From assembly GCF_026712245.1 (NCBI RefSeq), contig NZ_JAPPUY010000002.1:186001-250000 (forward strand): 64,000 nt of DNA, in the 5' to 3' direction. The DNA comes from Roseateles hydrophilus. Its GTDB lineage: Bacteria > Pseudomonadota > Gammaproteobacteria > Burkholderiales > Burkholderiaceae_C. The stretch's first letter is position 1. Every line of letters starts with the position of its first letter. Made by a program: the position numbers and the translations under genes. Positions 43,705 to 53,852 of the stretch are shown piece after piece. The notes below the pieces were generated by a model. It did no database searches. It saw only the letters and a program-made list of their open reading frames with translations, and was not told the origin of the DNA.

Positions 43705-43719
43705 TGGCACGGGCTTTGC
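43705..43719 (+). promoter_or_regulatory. Sigma-54 (-24/-12) promoter of the aldehyde dehydrogenase
   Basis: TGGCACGGGCTTTGC fits the consensus TGGCACG-N4-TTGC at every defined base. The GG (43706-43707) and GC (43718-43719) are correctly spaced. The start codon is 58 nt beyond. The activator gene is divergent and rpoN lies at 1032-2525. Confidence 0.9.
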
Positions 43720-43777
43720 GCTGACGGGGGCAGCCCGGCCAACACGAGCCGGGCCCTTTTCATCGGAGACAAGCCCC

Positions 43778-45301
<1,524 letters not shown>

Positions 45302-45321
45302 TCGCCACCCGCGACCAGCAG

Positions 45322-45353
45322 GCAGGGGGCGGCTACAGCTGCCCCCTTTTTTC
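45322..45353 (+). terminator. Intrinsic terminator after the aldehyde dehydrogenase
   Basis: GGGGGC and GCCCCC stem, extended inward by GC pairs around a TACA loop, followed by six T. It lies 20 nt after the stop and before DUF779, so DUF779 is reached by read-through or has its own promoter. Confidence 0.85.
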
Positions 45354-45372
45354 TTGGACCCGGTCTGAGCCC

Positions 45373-45789
45373 ATGCCCATGCCTACGCCCATGAGCCCGA
45401 CGATTCCCCGCGTGCAGGCCAGCGCGGCGGCGCTGCAACTCATTGCCGAGCTGCGCGCCGCGCATGGCGACATCCTGTTCTACCAGTCGCACGGCTGCTG
45501 CCTGGGCAGCGCGCCGCTGTGCTTCACGGTGCAGGAGCTGCGCCTGAGCGAGAGCGACCGCCGCCTGGGCGAGGCCGGCGGCGTGCCGGTGTACGCCAGC
45601 GTGTCGCAGTGCGACTACCTGGCCGGCCTGCAGATGACGCTGGACGTGGCGCCCGGTGACAGCGGCAGCTTCGGGCTGGAGGACGGCTCGGGCCAGCACT
45701 TCGTCGCCCGGCTGCGGCTATGGACGGACGACGAGCTCCCACACCTGGCGCCCATCACGGCGGTCGACCCCGCCGCCACGCCGCGCTGA
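45373..45789 (+). CDS. DUF779 family protein
   Basis: A 138-residue protein. The family core is HGDILFYQSHGCCLGSAPLCF, with a His-Gly-Cys-Cys and a further Cys that may bind metal, then YASVSQCDYLAGLQMTLDVAPG and a GHF-like end (GSGQHFVARLRLW). DUF779 genes often accompany AcoD/ExaC-type aldehyde dehydrogenases (family knowledge), as here. Several in-frame ATGs lie at 45373, 45379 and 45391; the exact start is unsure. Confidence 0.88.
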   Translation: MPMPTPMSPTIPRVQASAAALQLIAELRAAHGDILFYQSHGCCLGSAPLCFTVQELRLSESDRRLGEAGGVPVYASVSQCDYLAGLQMTLDVAPGDSGSFGLEDGSGQHFVARLRLWTDDELPHLAPITAVDPAATPR

Positions 45790-45797
45790 CGCGGGCG

Positions 45798-46448
45798 TCA
45801 GCGGCGCCGCCGGCCCAGGGCCAGCAGCCCGAGCGCCAGCGCCGCCAGCGGCAGCGTGCCGGGCAGGGGCACGGTGTTGCCGTCGCCGCGCAGGGCCACG
45901 CGCAGGTTGTCCAGCGTGGTCTCTTCGTTGCCGCCGCTGCCCTCGTGGGCTTCGGTCCAGCGGAAGCCGGTGATGGCGCGGTCGGCAACAACGCCAACGA
46001 AGATGCTGGCGCCGGTGGCGTTGCCGGCGATCTCCAGCAGTTCGGTGCTGCCGTCGCTGAAGGTGAACAGCAGCTGGCCGGTATCGACCGCCGTGCTGCT
46101 GTTGCCGGGGATGGACTCGAAGCTGCCGATGTCCAGCGCCACGGCGCGGTAGGGCAACGCGTACTGGGCCTCGTAATAGACGTTGCCGTTGTCGCGCCCG
46201 CCCAGCGCGAAAGCCGCCGGGTCGACGCCGAAGACTTCGAGCCGCTGGGTGTTGCTCGTCAAGCTCATGCCGGGCAGCAGCGTCTCGCCGAACAGGCTGG
46301 TGCCTGCCGCGTAGCCGGAGAAATCCTGCGTCTGCACGGCGCCGGTGAGGGCGGCCTGCCAAGTGGCCAGGTCGGTGTAGATGCTGACGGCGGCAGCGTG
46401 GGCGGTTCCTGCGGCAAGCAGCGCGAGAGCAGCGAGAGAGCGGCGCAT
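45798..46448 (-). CDS. PEP-CTERM-type exported protein
   Basis: A 216-residue protein with signal peptide (MRRSLAALALLAAGTAHA) and a C-terminal sorting signal: VPLPGTLPL, a hydrophobic helix (AALALGLLALG) and RRRR. This is the VPLPG variant of the PEP-CTERM signal, which exosortase removes. The body is beta-rich, with TWQAALTGAVQTQDFSGY and VALDIGSFESIPG, like many choice-of-anchor proteins. It ends 8 nt from the convergent DUF779 stop. No exosortase gene is in the window. Confidence 0.82.
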   Translation of the reverse strand: MRRSLAALALLAAGTAHAAAVSIYTDLATWQAALTGAVQTQDFSGYAAGTSLFGETLLPGMSLTSNTQRLEVFGVDPAAFALGGRDNGNVYYEAQYALPYRAVALDIGSFESIPGNSSTAVDTGQLLFTFSDGSTELLEIAGNATGASIFVGVVADRAITGFRWTEAHEGSGGNEETTLDNLRVALRGDGNTVPLPGTLPLAALALGLLALGRRRR

Positions 46449-46583
46449 GGAAGTCTCCTGAGGCGTGACAGACCGCGATTGGGCGCGGCGCCCCGCCACG
46501 CGGCCACCCCACATGTTTGGGGGCACCCCGCGGACATGCGCCCCGCGGCCTGCCGATGCGGGATGGCGGCGAGCCCGCGCGGG

Positions 46584-47540
46584 TCAGAGCACCCGCTGCG
46601 CCACCGCCGTGTAGACCGGGATGCCCACCAGGATGTTGAGCGGGAAGGTCAGCCCCAGCGACATGCCGAAGTACAGCGCCGGCCGCGCCTCGGGGATGGC
46701 GATGCGCACCACCGCCGGCACGGCGATGTAGGACGCGCTGGCCGCCAGCACCATCAGCAGCGCGCCATTGCCCACCGACAGGCCGCAGGCCGAGGCCAGC
46801 GCCAGCGCCAGCGCGGCATGCACGGGCGGCGCGATCAGCGCGTAGGCCAGCAGCCGGGGCGACTCGCCGCGCAGCGAGCCCACGTTGCGCGCGGCCAGCA
46901 GGCCCATGTCGAGCAGGAAGAAGGCGAGCATGCCCTTGAACAGGTCGCCGGTGAAGGGCTGCATCGCGGCCTCGCCCGAGGCGCCGGTGATCAGGCCCAC
47001 GGCCATGGCGCCGATCAGCAGCAGCTGCGCGCCATCGGTCAGCGATTCATGCAGCACGGCCTTGAGGCTGTGCGAATGCGCCGTGCTGCCCTCGCGCTGG
47101 CGGGCCAGGTTGGCCAGCACCACGGCCATGATGATGGCTGGCGACTCCATCAGCGCCATGGCCGCCGCCATGTGGCCGCCGAAGGCGATGTCCTGGTTGC
47201 CCAGGTATTGCGTGGCGGTGATGAAGGTGACGGCGCTGACCGAGCCGTAGGTGGCTGCGATGGCCGCCGCGTCGAAGCGCGACACCAGCCGCTTCAGCAG
47301 CAGATAGCCCACGGCCGGCACCACGACGGCCAGCAGCAGCGCGCAGCCCAGGCTGACGGCCACCTCGGCCGTGAGGCCCGACTTGGCGAGGGCGAAGCCG
47401 CCTTTCAGGCCCAGCGCCATCAGCAGGTACAGCGACAGGAAGCGCGCGATGGGCTGGGGGATCTCGAGGTTGGATTTGACGGCGCCGGCCAGCAGGCCGA
47501 AGACGAAGAACAGGATGGCGGGATCGAGGAAGTTCTGCAT
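46584..47540 (-). CDS. SbtA-type sodium-dependent bicarbonate transporter family permease
   Basis: A 318-residue membrane protein with about ten helices. SbtA hallmarks: MQNFLDPAILFFVFGLLAG at the start, LYLLMALGLKGGFAL, TYGSVSAVTFITATQYL and GHMAAAMALMESPAIIMAVVLA. Family members take up bicarbonate with sodium in cyanobacteria; in heterotrophs the substrate is less sure. A LysR regulator is divergent 69 bp away, with a dyad between. A SbtB-like PII protein is not next to it. Confidence 0.88.
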   Translation of the reverse strand: MQNFLDPAILFFVFGLLAGAVKSNLEIPQPIARFLSLYLLMALGLKGGFALAKSGLTAEVAVSLGCALLLAVVVPAVGYLLLKRLVSRFDAAAIAATYGSVSAVTFITATQYLGNQDIAFGGHMAAAMALMESPAIIMAVVLANLARQREGSTAHSHSLKAVLHESLTDGAQLLLIGAMAVGLITGASGEAAMQPFTGDLFKGMLAFFLLDMGLLAARNVGSLRGESPRLLAYALIAPPVHAALALALASACGLSVGNGALLMVLAASASYIAVPAVVRIAIPEARPALYFGMSLGLTFPLNILVGIPVYTAVAQRVL

Positions 47541-47582
47541 GGCGGGGCGCGATGATGCGCAGGCCGGGGCTTCTGCACAATT

Positions 47583-47605
47583 GATGGATGTCGATGCCAT
47601 TCATC
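47583..47605. promoter_or_regulatory. LysR-type operator candidate between SbtA-like and LysR genes
   Basis: GATGGATG-N7-CATTCATC, one mismatch in 8 bp, includes the T-N11-A pattern. It lies just before the LysR start (47610) and 43 bp upstream of the transporter start, as for autoregulated divergent pairs. Confidence 0.5.
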
Positions 47606-47609
47606 GGAT

Positions 47610-48557
47610 ATGCCAATGCATGAAGCGCCGCCCCCGGGGCTGGAGAAGGCCTGGCGGGCCAACTGGCCGCAGCTGCGCAGCCTGGAGGCCACGGTGCGCC
47701 TGGGCGGCGTGGGCCGCGCGGCGCGAGCCCTGCACCTGGCGCAGCCCACGGTCTCCACGCAGCTCAAGGAGTTGGCGGCCAGCCTGGGCCTGGTGCTGTT
47801 CGAGCCGCACGGCCGGGGCCTGGCGCCCACGGCGGTGGCTGTGCAGCTGGCCGAGGCGGTGCGCGACATGGCCGCGCGCTGGCAGCGCTTCGAGGAAGAT
47901 GCCGCCGCGCTGCAGGGCCTGCGCCAGGGGCGGCTGCGCATTGCGGCCGTCACGACGACCGAATACTTCCTGCCCGACCTGCTGGGCCCGTTTGCCCGCG
48001 CCTACCCGGGCATCCGCATCGAGCTGGCGGTGGAGAACCGCGACGCGGTCGTGGCCCGGCTGGAGCGTGGCGACGACGAACTGGCCGCCATGATGCGGCC
48101 GCCCGCACACCTGCCGCTGGCGCGCTGGCCTTTTCTGGAGAACCCGCTGGTGTTCATCGCCGCGCAGGACCACCCGCTGGCCGCGCGCCGCCGGCTGCGG
48201 CTTCAGGATCTGGCGAGCGAGCCGCTGCTGGTGCGCGAGACCGGCTCGGGCACGCGTGCCGTGCTGGAGGAGGCGCTGGCCGAGCACGGCATGGCCTGGC
48301 CGCCGCGCATGGCGCTGGGCAGCAACGAGGCCATCAAGCACGCGGTGCGGGCGGGGCTGGGGCTGGCGCTGCTGTCGCGCCATACGCTGGCGGCCGACCC
48401 GGCCAGCGAGGGGCTGGTGGTGCTGCCGGTGGCGGGCTTTCCGCTGCGCCGGCAGTGGGTGCTGGTGTGGCGGCAGGACCGCGCGCTGTCGCTGCCGGCG
48501 CGCACGCTGCTGGACGACCTGCGCACACGGCTGCGCGTGCGCGCCGCGCCGCCCTGA
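47610..48557 (+). CDS. LysR-family transcriptional regulator (CbbR/CysB-like)
   Basis: A 315-residue regulator. HTH: LRSLEATVRLGGVGRAARAL, HLAQPTVSTQLKELAASLGL, VLFEPHGRGLAPT. The ligand-binding domain has LRIAAVTTTEYFLPDLLGPF and VRETGSGTRAVLEEALAEHG, close to the CbbR-type regulators of carbon fixation. It probably controls the divergent SbtA-like gene. An alternative ATG lies two codons later. Confidence 0.9.
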   Translation: MPMHEAPPPGLEKAWRANWPQLRSLEATVRLGGVGRAARALHLAQPTVSTQLKELAASLGLVLFEPHGRGLAPTAVAVQLAEAVRDMAARWQRFEEDAAALQGLRQGRLRIAAVTTTEYFLPDLLGPFARAYPGIRIELAVENRDAVVARLERGDDELAAMMRPPAHLPLARWPFLENPLVFIAAQDHPLAARRRLRLQDLASEPLLVRETGSGTRAVLEEALAEHGMAWPPRMALGSNEAIKHAVRAGLGLALLSRHTLAADPASEGLVVLPVAGFPLRRQWVLVWRQDRALSLPARTLLDDLRTRLRVRAAPP

Positions 48558-48574
48558 CGGCGCGGTGCGCGGCC

Positions 48575-50539
48575 TCAGCCGCGGCGGCGGCGGGCCATGG
48601 CGCCGATGACAGCCAGGCCGCCCACCAGCAGCGCCCAGGTCTGCGGCTCGGGCACGGCGCTGATCTGGAAGCTCACGCCGTGGTCGTTGTAGCTCAGCGT
48701 GGTGTTCCACAGGCTGGCGTCGACGCCGGTCAGCTCGACGCTGTCGAAGCGCCCCTGCAGCGCACCGCCGGACGTGCTGATCAGCTGAAAGGCCACGCCT
48801 CCCAACACCTGGCCGGCGCTGGCCAGGTTCAGGCGCAGCGTGCCGTCCAGTTGCGTCAGGCCGCTGACCATCAGTGCGCCACCCACGCTGGGCATGTCCA
48901 CCACGTACTCGAACGTGGCGCCGTCGGCCAGCGTCAGGTTGCCGCCGATCTGCAGATTGCCCGGCGCGTAGTCCACCAGCGTCGCACCGCCGGCCACGCT
49001 GACGTGGCCGCTGCCCAGCGCATGGGCTGATGCGGCCACCAGCTCGCCGCCCATGACGCTGACGCCGCCGCTGAAGCTGTTGTTGCCGGTCAGCGCCAGG
49101 CTGCCGTCGCCCTGCTTGACAAGGCCGCCCGCGCCGCCGATGTCGTTGTGCCAGGCGTCGCGCGCGGCCATGCCGCCGTCGGCGCTGTCCATGACGACGG
49201 TGACCGTGTTGTCGAAGCGGCCGTAGCCGTCGCCGGCAGCGTAGAGGTTGAGGCGACCCCAGCCCTCGGCGTCATCGGTGACGGCGTGGCCGGAGGCGAT
49301 GGCGGTGGTGCGCAGCACCTCGCGGCGCTGCTCGGCGCTGAGGTAGTTGAGCTTGGTCTCCAGCAGCACCTCGGCGCCCTTGGGCACGACGGCGTCTACG
49401 TTCAGCGCCTGAGTCGTGGGCAGGCCGTAGGTCATGCGAAAGGTGTACAGGTCGCGGTTGGCGCGGTTGGTGGCGACCGCCGCCGCGTCCAGGCCGTCGA
49501 AGCGGCCGGCGCTGGCGCCGGCCATCAGGGCGGCGCCCTGCGCGCGCGCCTCGGCCTTCAACGTGGCATTGCCGGCCTCGTAGAGCTTGGCGGCCGACAG
49601 CGCCGTGCCCAGCATGCGGCCGCCGATGACGTCCAGCGGCAGGTGCTGGCCGGCCACGATGCGCAGGTCGCCCATCTCGGACGCGTTCAGCAGGAGAGAC
49701 GAGAAGCGTTCGGGCGCTGCATAGGCCAGCGCGATGCTGGCCAGGTAGGCAGCGTTGGTGTGGCCGCTGACGAAGCCGCCGTCGGAGGTCGGCGTCGTGC
49801 TGCGCACGGCCATCAACGAGGGCGCGACGACGACGCTGCTGTTGTAGTCGGGGAAGTAGGTCAGCGGCTTGCTGAGGTCGGGCGTGCCGTCGGCCAGCAC
49901 GGCCGTCGTGTAGCCGGTGGACTCCAGGCCGGTGGCTGTGACGGTGGCGCCGTCATCGCTCAGCCGCCATGGGCGCGGCGAGTTGAAGTAGTTCTTGGAC
50001 GGGTTGGACGAGGTGTTGCTGCCGCGCAGCGTGTTCACCAGCGTGACCATCTTGCCCACGGTGGCGGAGGTGGTGTCGCCGGCGCCGTTGCTCTTGTCGT
50101 CGTACTTGGCCGTGTTGGCCAGGCCCAGCGAGGTTATGGTGGTGAAGGCGCCGGCGGCCGACTGGAAGGCGGCGGCACGGTCACCCAGGCCGGCGATGGC
50201 CGAGAAGCTCTGGTGGCGGCGGTCGTTGTAGTAGGCGGCCAACTCCTGCTCGGCCGTGCGGTTGCGCGTGACCTGGATGACATAGGCCTGGTTGGCGGCC
50301 AGCACCGGCGCGCCCAGCGCGGTGGCCGAGCCGGTGTTCCAGGCCGTGCCGGTGGTCCACAGCTGGCTGTAGCCCTGCAGCAGGTGGACGGCCGCATTGT
50401 TGGCAACGCTCTGGTTGGCGGTGGTGTTGGTGTTGTAGCTGTCGACGAACACCGACACGTCGGCACGCGCGCCGGCCGCGAAGGCGGCCAGGGCAAGGGC
50501 GATGCTCAGGGGGCGCAGGGTGGGTGGGAGGAGAGGCAT
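48575..50539 (-). CDS. PAP2-family acid phosphatase with autotransporter-type repeat and PEP-CTERM signal
   Basis: A 654-residue exported protein. Signal peptide at the N-terminus. Residues about 170-320 hold the PAP2/vanadium-haloperoxidase site: PRPWRLSDDG, SDGGFVSGHTNAAY and RIVAGQHLPLDVIGGR, with His in the SGH and GxH motifs. Residues about 460-600 resemble autotransporter-associated beta strands (LVKQGDGSLALTGNNSFSGG). The end, VPEPQTWALLVGGLAVIGAMARRRR, is a canonical PEP-CTERM. It should be a surface or exopolymer-linked phosphatase. The diesterase at 50643 lies upstream on the same strand. Confidence 0.87.
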   Translation of the reverse strand: MPLLPPTLRPLSIALALAAFAAGARADVSVFVDSYNTNTTANQSVANNAAVHLLQGYSQLWTTGTAWNTGSATALGAPVLAANQAYVIQVTRNRTAEQELAAYYNDRRHQSFSAIAGLGDRAAAFQSAAGAFTTITSLGLANTAKYDDKSNGAGDTTSATVGKMVTLVNTLRGSNTSSNPSKNYFNSPRPWRLSDDGATVTATGLESTGYTTAVLADGTPDLSKPLTYFPDYNSSVVVAPSLMAVRSTTPTSDGGFVSGHTNAAYLASIALAYAAPERFSSLLLNASEMGDLRIVAGQHLPLDVIGGRMLGTALSAAKLYEAGNATLKAEARAQGAALMAGASAGRFDGLDAAAVATNRANRDLYTFRMTYGLPTTQALNVDAVVPKGAEVLLETKLNYLSAEQRREVLRTTAIASGHAVTDDAEGWGRLNLYAAGDGYGRFDNTVTVVMDSADGGMAARDAWHNDIGGAGGLVKQGDGSLALTGNNSFSGGVSVMGGELVAASAHALGSGHVSVAGGATLVDYAPGNLQIGGNLTLADGATFEYVVDMPSVGGALMVSGLTQLDGTLRLNLASAGQVLGGVAFQLISTSGGALQGRFDSVELTGVDASLWNTTLSYNDHGVSFQISAVPEPQTWALLVGGLAVIGAMARRRRG

Positions 50540-50606
50540 GGCGTGACCGCGGGGCGTGAATGACGGGAGGCGCCATTGCAGCGCCCAGTGGTGACGCCAA
50601 CATGAA

Positions 50607-50627
50607 ACGGCGTTTCGGAAACGCCGT
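50607..50627 (-). terminator. Hairpin after the glycerophosphodiesterase gene
   Basis: ACGGCGTTT and AAACGCCGT form a 9-bp perfect stem with a 3-nt loop, 16 nt past the stop, with a short T-stretch on the minus strand. Confidence 0.6.
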
Positions 50628-50642
50628 CAAACGGATCAGGCC

Positions 50643-51905
50643 TCAGCGCTGCCCGGTGCAGTTGGCGTAGAAGCTGGTGGTGGCCGGCCAGTCGGAGAAC
50701 ACACCCAGCACGCCCACCTGCTCGGCCAGTACGTCCAGCACGCGGTAGACGTCGCCCTCGCGCTTGATGGCGCTGTCGAAGGTCTGGAAGTAGAAGCCGT
50801 TGCCGCCGTCGGCCAGGATGCCGCTGCGCTCCAGCGTCCAGGTGATGATGTCCAGGCCGGCGGCGCGGGCGTCGCGGGCGTACTGCGAGGGCAGCAGGTT
50901 GCCGCTGGTGTCGGCCGTCAGCAGCGCGAACAGCGGCGGCGCGACGATGCGGATGCCCTGCGCGCGGTAGGCGCGCAGCTGCTGGGCGGTGGGCAGGTCG
51001 GCCACGGTGTTGGCGTCGTCCAGGTAGACGGCCTGGCGGCCGTAGGCGGGTTCGTTGTTGACCCAGTACAGCACGTCGTTGATGTCGAAGCTCTGCGGCC
51101 ACAGGTCGCGCGGCGGCACGCCGGCTGCCTTGTGCTCGTCGATCATCTTCTGCGCGTAGGCGGCCTGGCTGAAGCCGTCGAAGGGCATGGGCACGCTGGG
51201 CGACTTGAGCTCCGGCGTCATCTTCACGCCCAGCTGCTTGAACAGCGCGATGGCCTCCTTCAGCGTCAGCAGCGTGCCGCTGGTGGGACCGGCCTGCATG
51301 TCGGTGCGCCAGTTGGCGGTGCCGGCCATGTACTCGGCCACGCTGCGGGCGCGCGGGTTGAAGGCGTCCATCTTGCCGCGCAGGGTCTTGAACTCGGCCA
51401 GCGTCAGCTCCGACGTGCGGCACTCGGCGGCGGCCGGGGCCACCAGCGTGCCGGCGGCGTCGAACACGGCCGGCGTGAACGGCTTGATGCATTTGGCCGC
51501 CAGCGGCGTGGCCAGGATGTTGGTGGTGGTGTGCAGGTCGTTCTGCGCGTGGCGGCAGACCAGGGCCTTGTCCTTGGTGAAGGTCACGTCGCACTCGACG
51601 ATGCCCGCGCCGCTGCGCGCAGCCGCCACATAGCTCTCGCGCGTGTGCTCGGGGTACTGCAGCGGCGCGCCGCGGTGGCCGATGGAGAACAGCGTGGGCT
51701 TGAACTCGTCGCGCCGCGCGGCGCAGTGCTGCAGCCGGCGCTTGAGCGGGCTGTCGGCCATGTCGTCGGCCAGGAAGAAGGGGCGCGGGCCGAGCTGCAC
51801 GCTGCCGACGCTGGCGCGGCGCTCGGCGTCGTGGTCATGGGCGCTGGCCGGCAGGCTGGCAGCGGCCAGCGTCAGCAGGGCCAGGTGGGCGAGGAAGCGG
51901 CGCAT
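50643..51905 (-). CDS. Exported glycerophosphodiester phosphodiesterase
   Basis: A 420-residue protein with signal peptide ([16 protein letters not shown]) and a GDPD TIM barrel: [20 protein letters not shown] with the catalytic His, then [18 protein letters not shown] with metal-binding acids. It hydrolyses glycerophosphodiesters to glycerol-3-phosphate and an alcohol outside the cytoplasm. The next gene on the strand encodes a PAP2 phosphatase; together they could release phosphate from lipid head groups. No convincing PHO box was found upstream. Confidence 0.9.
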   Translation of the reverse strand: MRRFLAHLALLTLAAASLPASAHDHDAERRASVGSVQLGPRPFFLADDMADSPLKRRLQHCAARRDEFKPTLFSIGHRGAPLQYPEHTRESYVAAARSGAGIVECDVTFTKDKALVCRHAQNDLHTTTNILATPLAAKCIKPFTPAVFDAAGTLVAPAAAECRTSELTLAEFKTLRGKMDAFNPRARSVAEYMAGTANWRTDMQAGPTSGTLLTLKEAIALFKQLGVKMTPELKSPSVPMPFDGFSQAAYAQKMIDEHKAAGVPPRDLWPQSFDINDVLYWVNNEPAYGRQAVYLDDANTVADLPTAQQLRAYRAQGIRIVAPPLFALLTADTSGNLLPSQYARDARAAGLDIITWTLERSGILADGGNGFYFQTFDSAIKREGDVYRVLDVLAEQVGVLGVFSDWPATTSFYANCTGQR

Positions 51906-52081
51906 GGGTGTCTCCGTGGATCAGGTGGCGGCACGCTAGGCAGGCGCGATGAAGGCGGCATGACAGGCGGGCCATGACGCTGCGAGTTAGGGGGCCGCGC
52001 GCCGGCCTCCCCCGCGCTGTGGATGTGCGCCGCGAGGCCGGCGGGTAGAACCCGCGCCAGCCATCCCACAGGAGAGCCACC

Positions 52082-52549
52082 ATGCCCCAGTTCACCCTCG
52101 GCAACCGCTCGCTGGCCGAGCTCAAGGGCGTCCACGCCGACCTGGTGGCGGTCGTCAAACGCGCCATCCAGCTGACGGTGCAGGACTTCTCGGTGCACGA
52201 CGGCATCCGCACCGTGGCCGAGCAGCAGCAGCTGATCGCGGCCGGGGCCTCGCAGACCATGGACTCGCGCCACCTCACCGGCCACGCGGTGGACCTGGTG
52301 CCCTATGTGAACGGCAAGCTGCGCTGGGAGTGGGACCCGATCTACGTGATCGCCGATGCGGTGCGCATGGCGGCGCGCGAGAAGGGCATCCCGCTGCGCT
52401 GGGGCGGTGCCTGGGACGTGGATTTCACCGCCTCCGACGACACGCCCGAGGACCTGGTGGCCGCCTACGTGGCGCGGCGCAAGAAGCAGGGGCTGCGGGC
52501 CTTCATCGACGGCCCGCACTACGAGCTGCCCAAGGCCTTCTACCCCTGA
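52082..52549 (+). CDS. Phage-endolysin-like M15 peptidase
   Basis: A 155-residue zinc peptidase of the T5-endolysin/VanY-like M15 group: LAELKGVHADLVAVVKRAI, GIRTVAEQQQLIAAGASQT, zinc ligands in SRHLTGHAVDL and DGPHYELP. It has no signal peptide, as in phage lysins, and no holin or Rz gene is next to it. It cuts L-Ala-D-Glu or D-Ala-D-Ala bonds. It is convergent with the murein-recycling operon, with stops one base apart. It may be a domesticated lysin. Confidence 0.9.
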   Translation: MPQFTLGNRSLAELKGVHADLVAVVKRAIQLTVQDFSVHDGIRTVAEQQQLIAAGASQTMDSRHLTGHAVDLVPYVNGKLRWEWDPIYVIADAVRMAAREKGIPLRWGGAWDVDFTASDDTPEDLVAAYVARRKKQGLRAFIDGPHYELPKAFYP

Positions 52550-53848
52550 TCAGGGCGCGGCGTAGGCGCCGTTGCGCAGCGCGTCGGCGATGCCCTTGCG
52601 GTTCTGCGCCAGCGCCACCATCGAGAAATGGATGTGGCCGCTGCCCGGCGACAGCCGGCGGATGCTGTCGATCTGGCCGCTGATCTCGCTGGCCGGCCAG
52701 CTCTGCGGTGTGTCGTTGATGCGGCTGGTGAACAGGCCCGGGTGGATGGGGCGGTCCAGCGGGTTCAGCGCGCGCCAGGTCTGCAGCAGCACGTCGAAGG
52801 CCTGGGCCGTCTGCGCACGCGGCCAGTAGAGCTGCGGGGCGAGGTAGTCCAGCCAGCCCTCGCGCAGCCACAGCTCCACGTCGGCGTAGAGCTTGTCGTA
52901 CTGGCTGAAGCCGGCGATGCCGGGCGGCCGCGCGGCCGGCTTGGGCAGGCCGAAGGGGCTGATGCCCACGCGCGTGCCGGGCCGCACCTCGTGCGCCAGC
53001 GCGTACAGGCGCTGCACCAGGCGGTTGACGTTGTCCCGCCGCCAGTCGTGCCGGGCCAGCGTGCCGCCCTGGGCGAGGTAGGCCTGCCAGCTGGGCTCGT
53101 CGGGGAAGTCGACTTCCTGCTTGGTGGCGGGGTCGGTGACGGGGTAGGGGTAGAAGTAGTCGTCGATGTGCACGCCGTCCACGGCGTAGCGGCTCAAGCA
53201 GTCGCGCACGACGGCCAGCGTGTGCTCGGCGGCGGCGGGCTCGCCGGGGTCCATCCAGAGCTGGTCGCCATAGCGCTTCACCCAGGCCGGGCGGCTGCGG
53301 CTGACGTGGTTCTCGGCGGCCGCCGAGCGGCCGGCGTTCTGCCGCGCGCGGTAGGGGTTGAACCAGGCATGCAGCTCCAGCCCGCGCGCCTTGGCCTCGG
53401 TCAGCCAGACGGCCAGCGGGTCGTAGCCCGGGTGGCGGCCCTGGGTGCCGGTGAGGTACTCGCTCCACGGTTCCAGCGCCGACTCGTACAGCGCGTCCGC
53501 GCTCGTGCGCACCTGCAGGATGAGCGCGTTCAGCCCCGTGCGTTTCGCGGCGTCGCACAGCGCGCGGATCTCGGCCTGCTGGGCCTCGGCGCTGAGGCCG
53601 GGCTTGCTGGGCCAGTCGATGTTGGCGACCGTGGCCACCCAGGCGGCCCGCCACTCGCGCGGCGGCGCGGGTGGCAGCGCGGGCGCGGCCGTGGGGGCGG
53701 GGTCTTGCACGGGCAGCGGCGCGCCCAGCGCGGCTTCGCCGGGCGAGGGGGGTGCGGGCGGGGCCGGCGGGAGCAGCGGCGCCGGGGAGCTGGCGCAGCC
53801 GCCCAGCACGGGCAGGCTGGCCAGGCTGAGGAGGTGTCGGCGTTTCAT
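52550..53848 (-). CDS. GHL10-family glycoside-hydrolase-like lipoprotein
   Basis: A 432-residue lipoprotein (lipobox LPVLGGC, residues 12-18), followed by a Pro-rich spacer to about residue 60. Then the GHL10/YngK-type barrel: WRAAWVATVANIDWPSKPGL, LILQVRTSADALYES, LELHAWFNPYRA, VDGVHIDDYFYP and GISPFGLPK. Family members are thought to act on glycans. Its place after the NagX-like and AmpG-like genes suggests peptidoglycan fragments. It is the last gene of the murQ run, starting 4 nt after the NagX-like stop. Confidence 0.88.
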   Translation of the reverse strand: MKRRHLLSLASLPVLGGCASSPAPLLPPAPPAPPSPGEAALGAPLPVQDPAPTAAPALPPAPPREWRAAWVATVANIDWPSKPGLSAEAQQAEIRALCDAAKRTGLNALILQVRTSADALYESALEPWSEYLTGTQGRHPGYDPLAVWLTEAKARGLELHAWFNPYRARQNAGRSAAAENHVSRSRPAWVKRYGDQLWMDPGEPAAAEHTLAVVRDCLSRYAVDGVHIDDYFYPYPVTDPATKQEVDFPDEPSWQAYLAQGGTLARHDWRRDNVNRLVQRLYALAHEVRPGTRVGISPFGLPKPAARPPGIAGFSQYDKLYADVELWLREGWLDYLAPQLYWPRAQTAQAFDVLLQTWRALNPLDRPIHPGLFTSRINDTPQSWPASEISGQIDSIRRLSPGSGHIHFSMVALAQNRKGIADALRNGAYAAP

Positions 53849-53852
53849 GGCT

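Noticed and set aside
51906-51980. PHO box before the glycerophosphodiesterase
   Set aside because: Two GTCAT words occur but 14 bp apart; the PHO box needs an 11-bp period.
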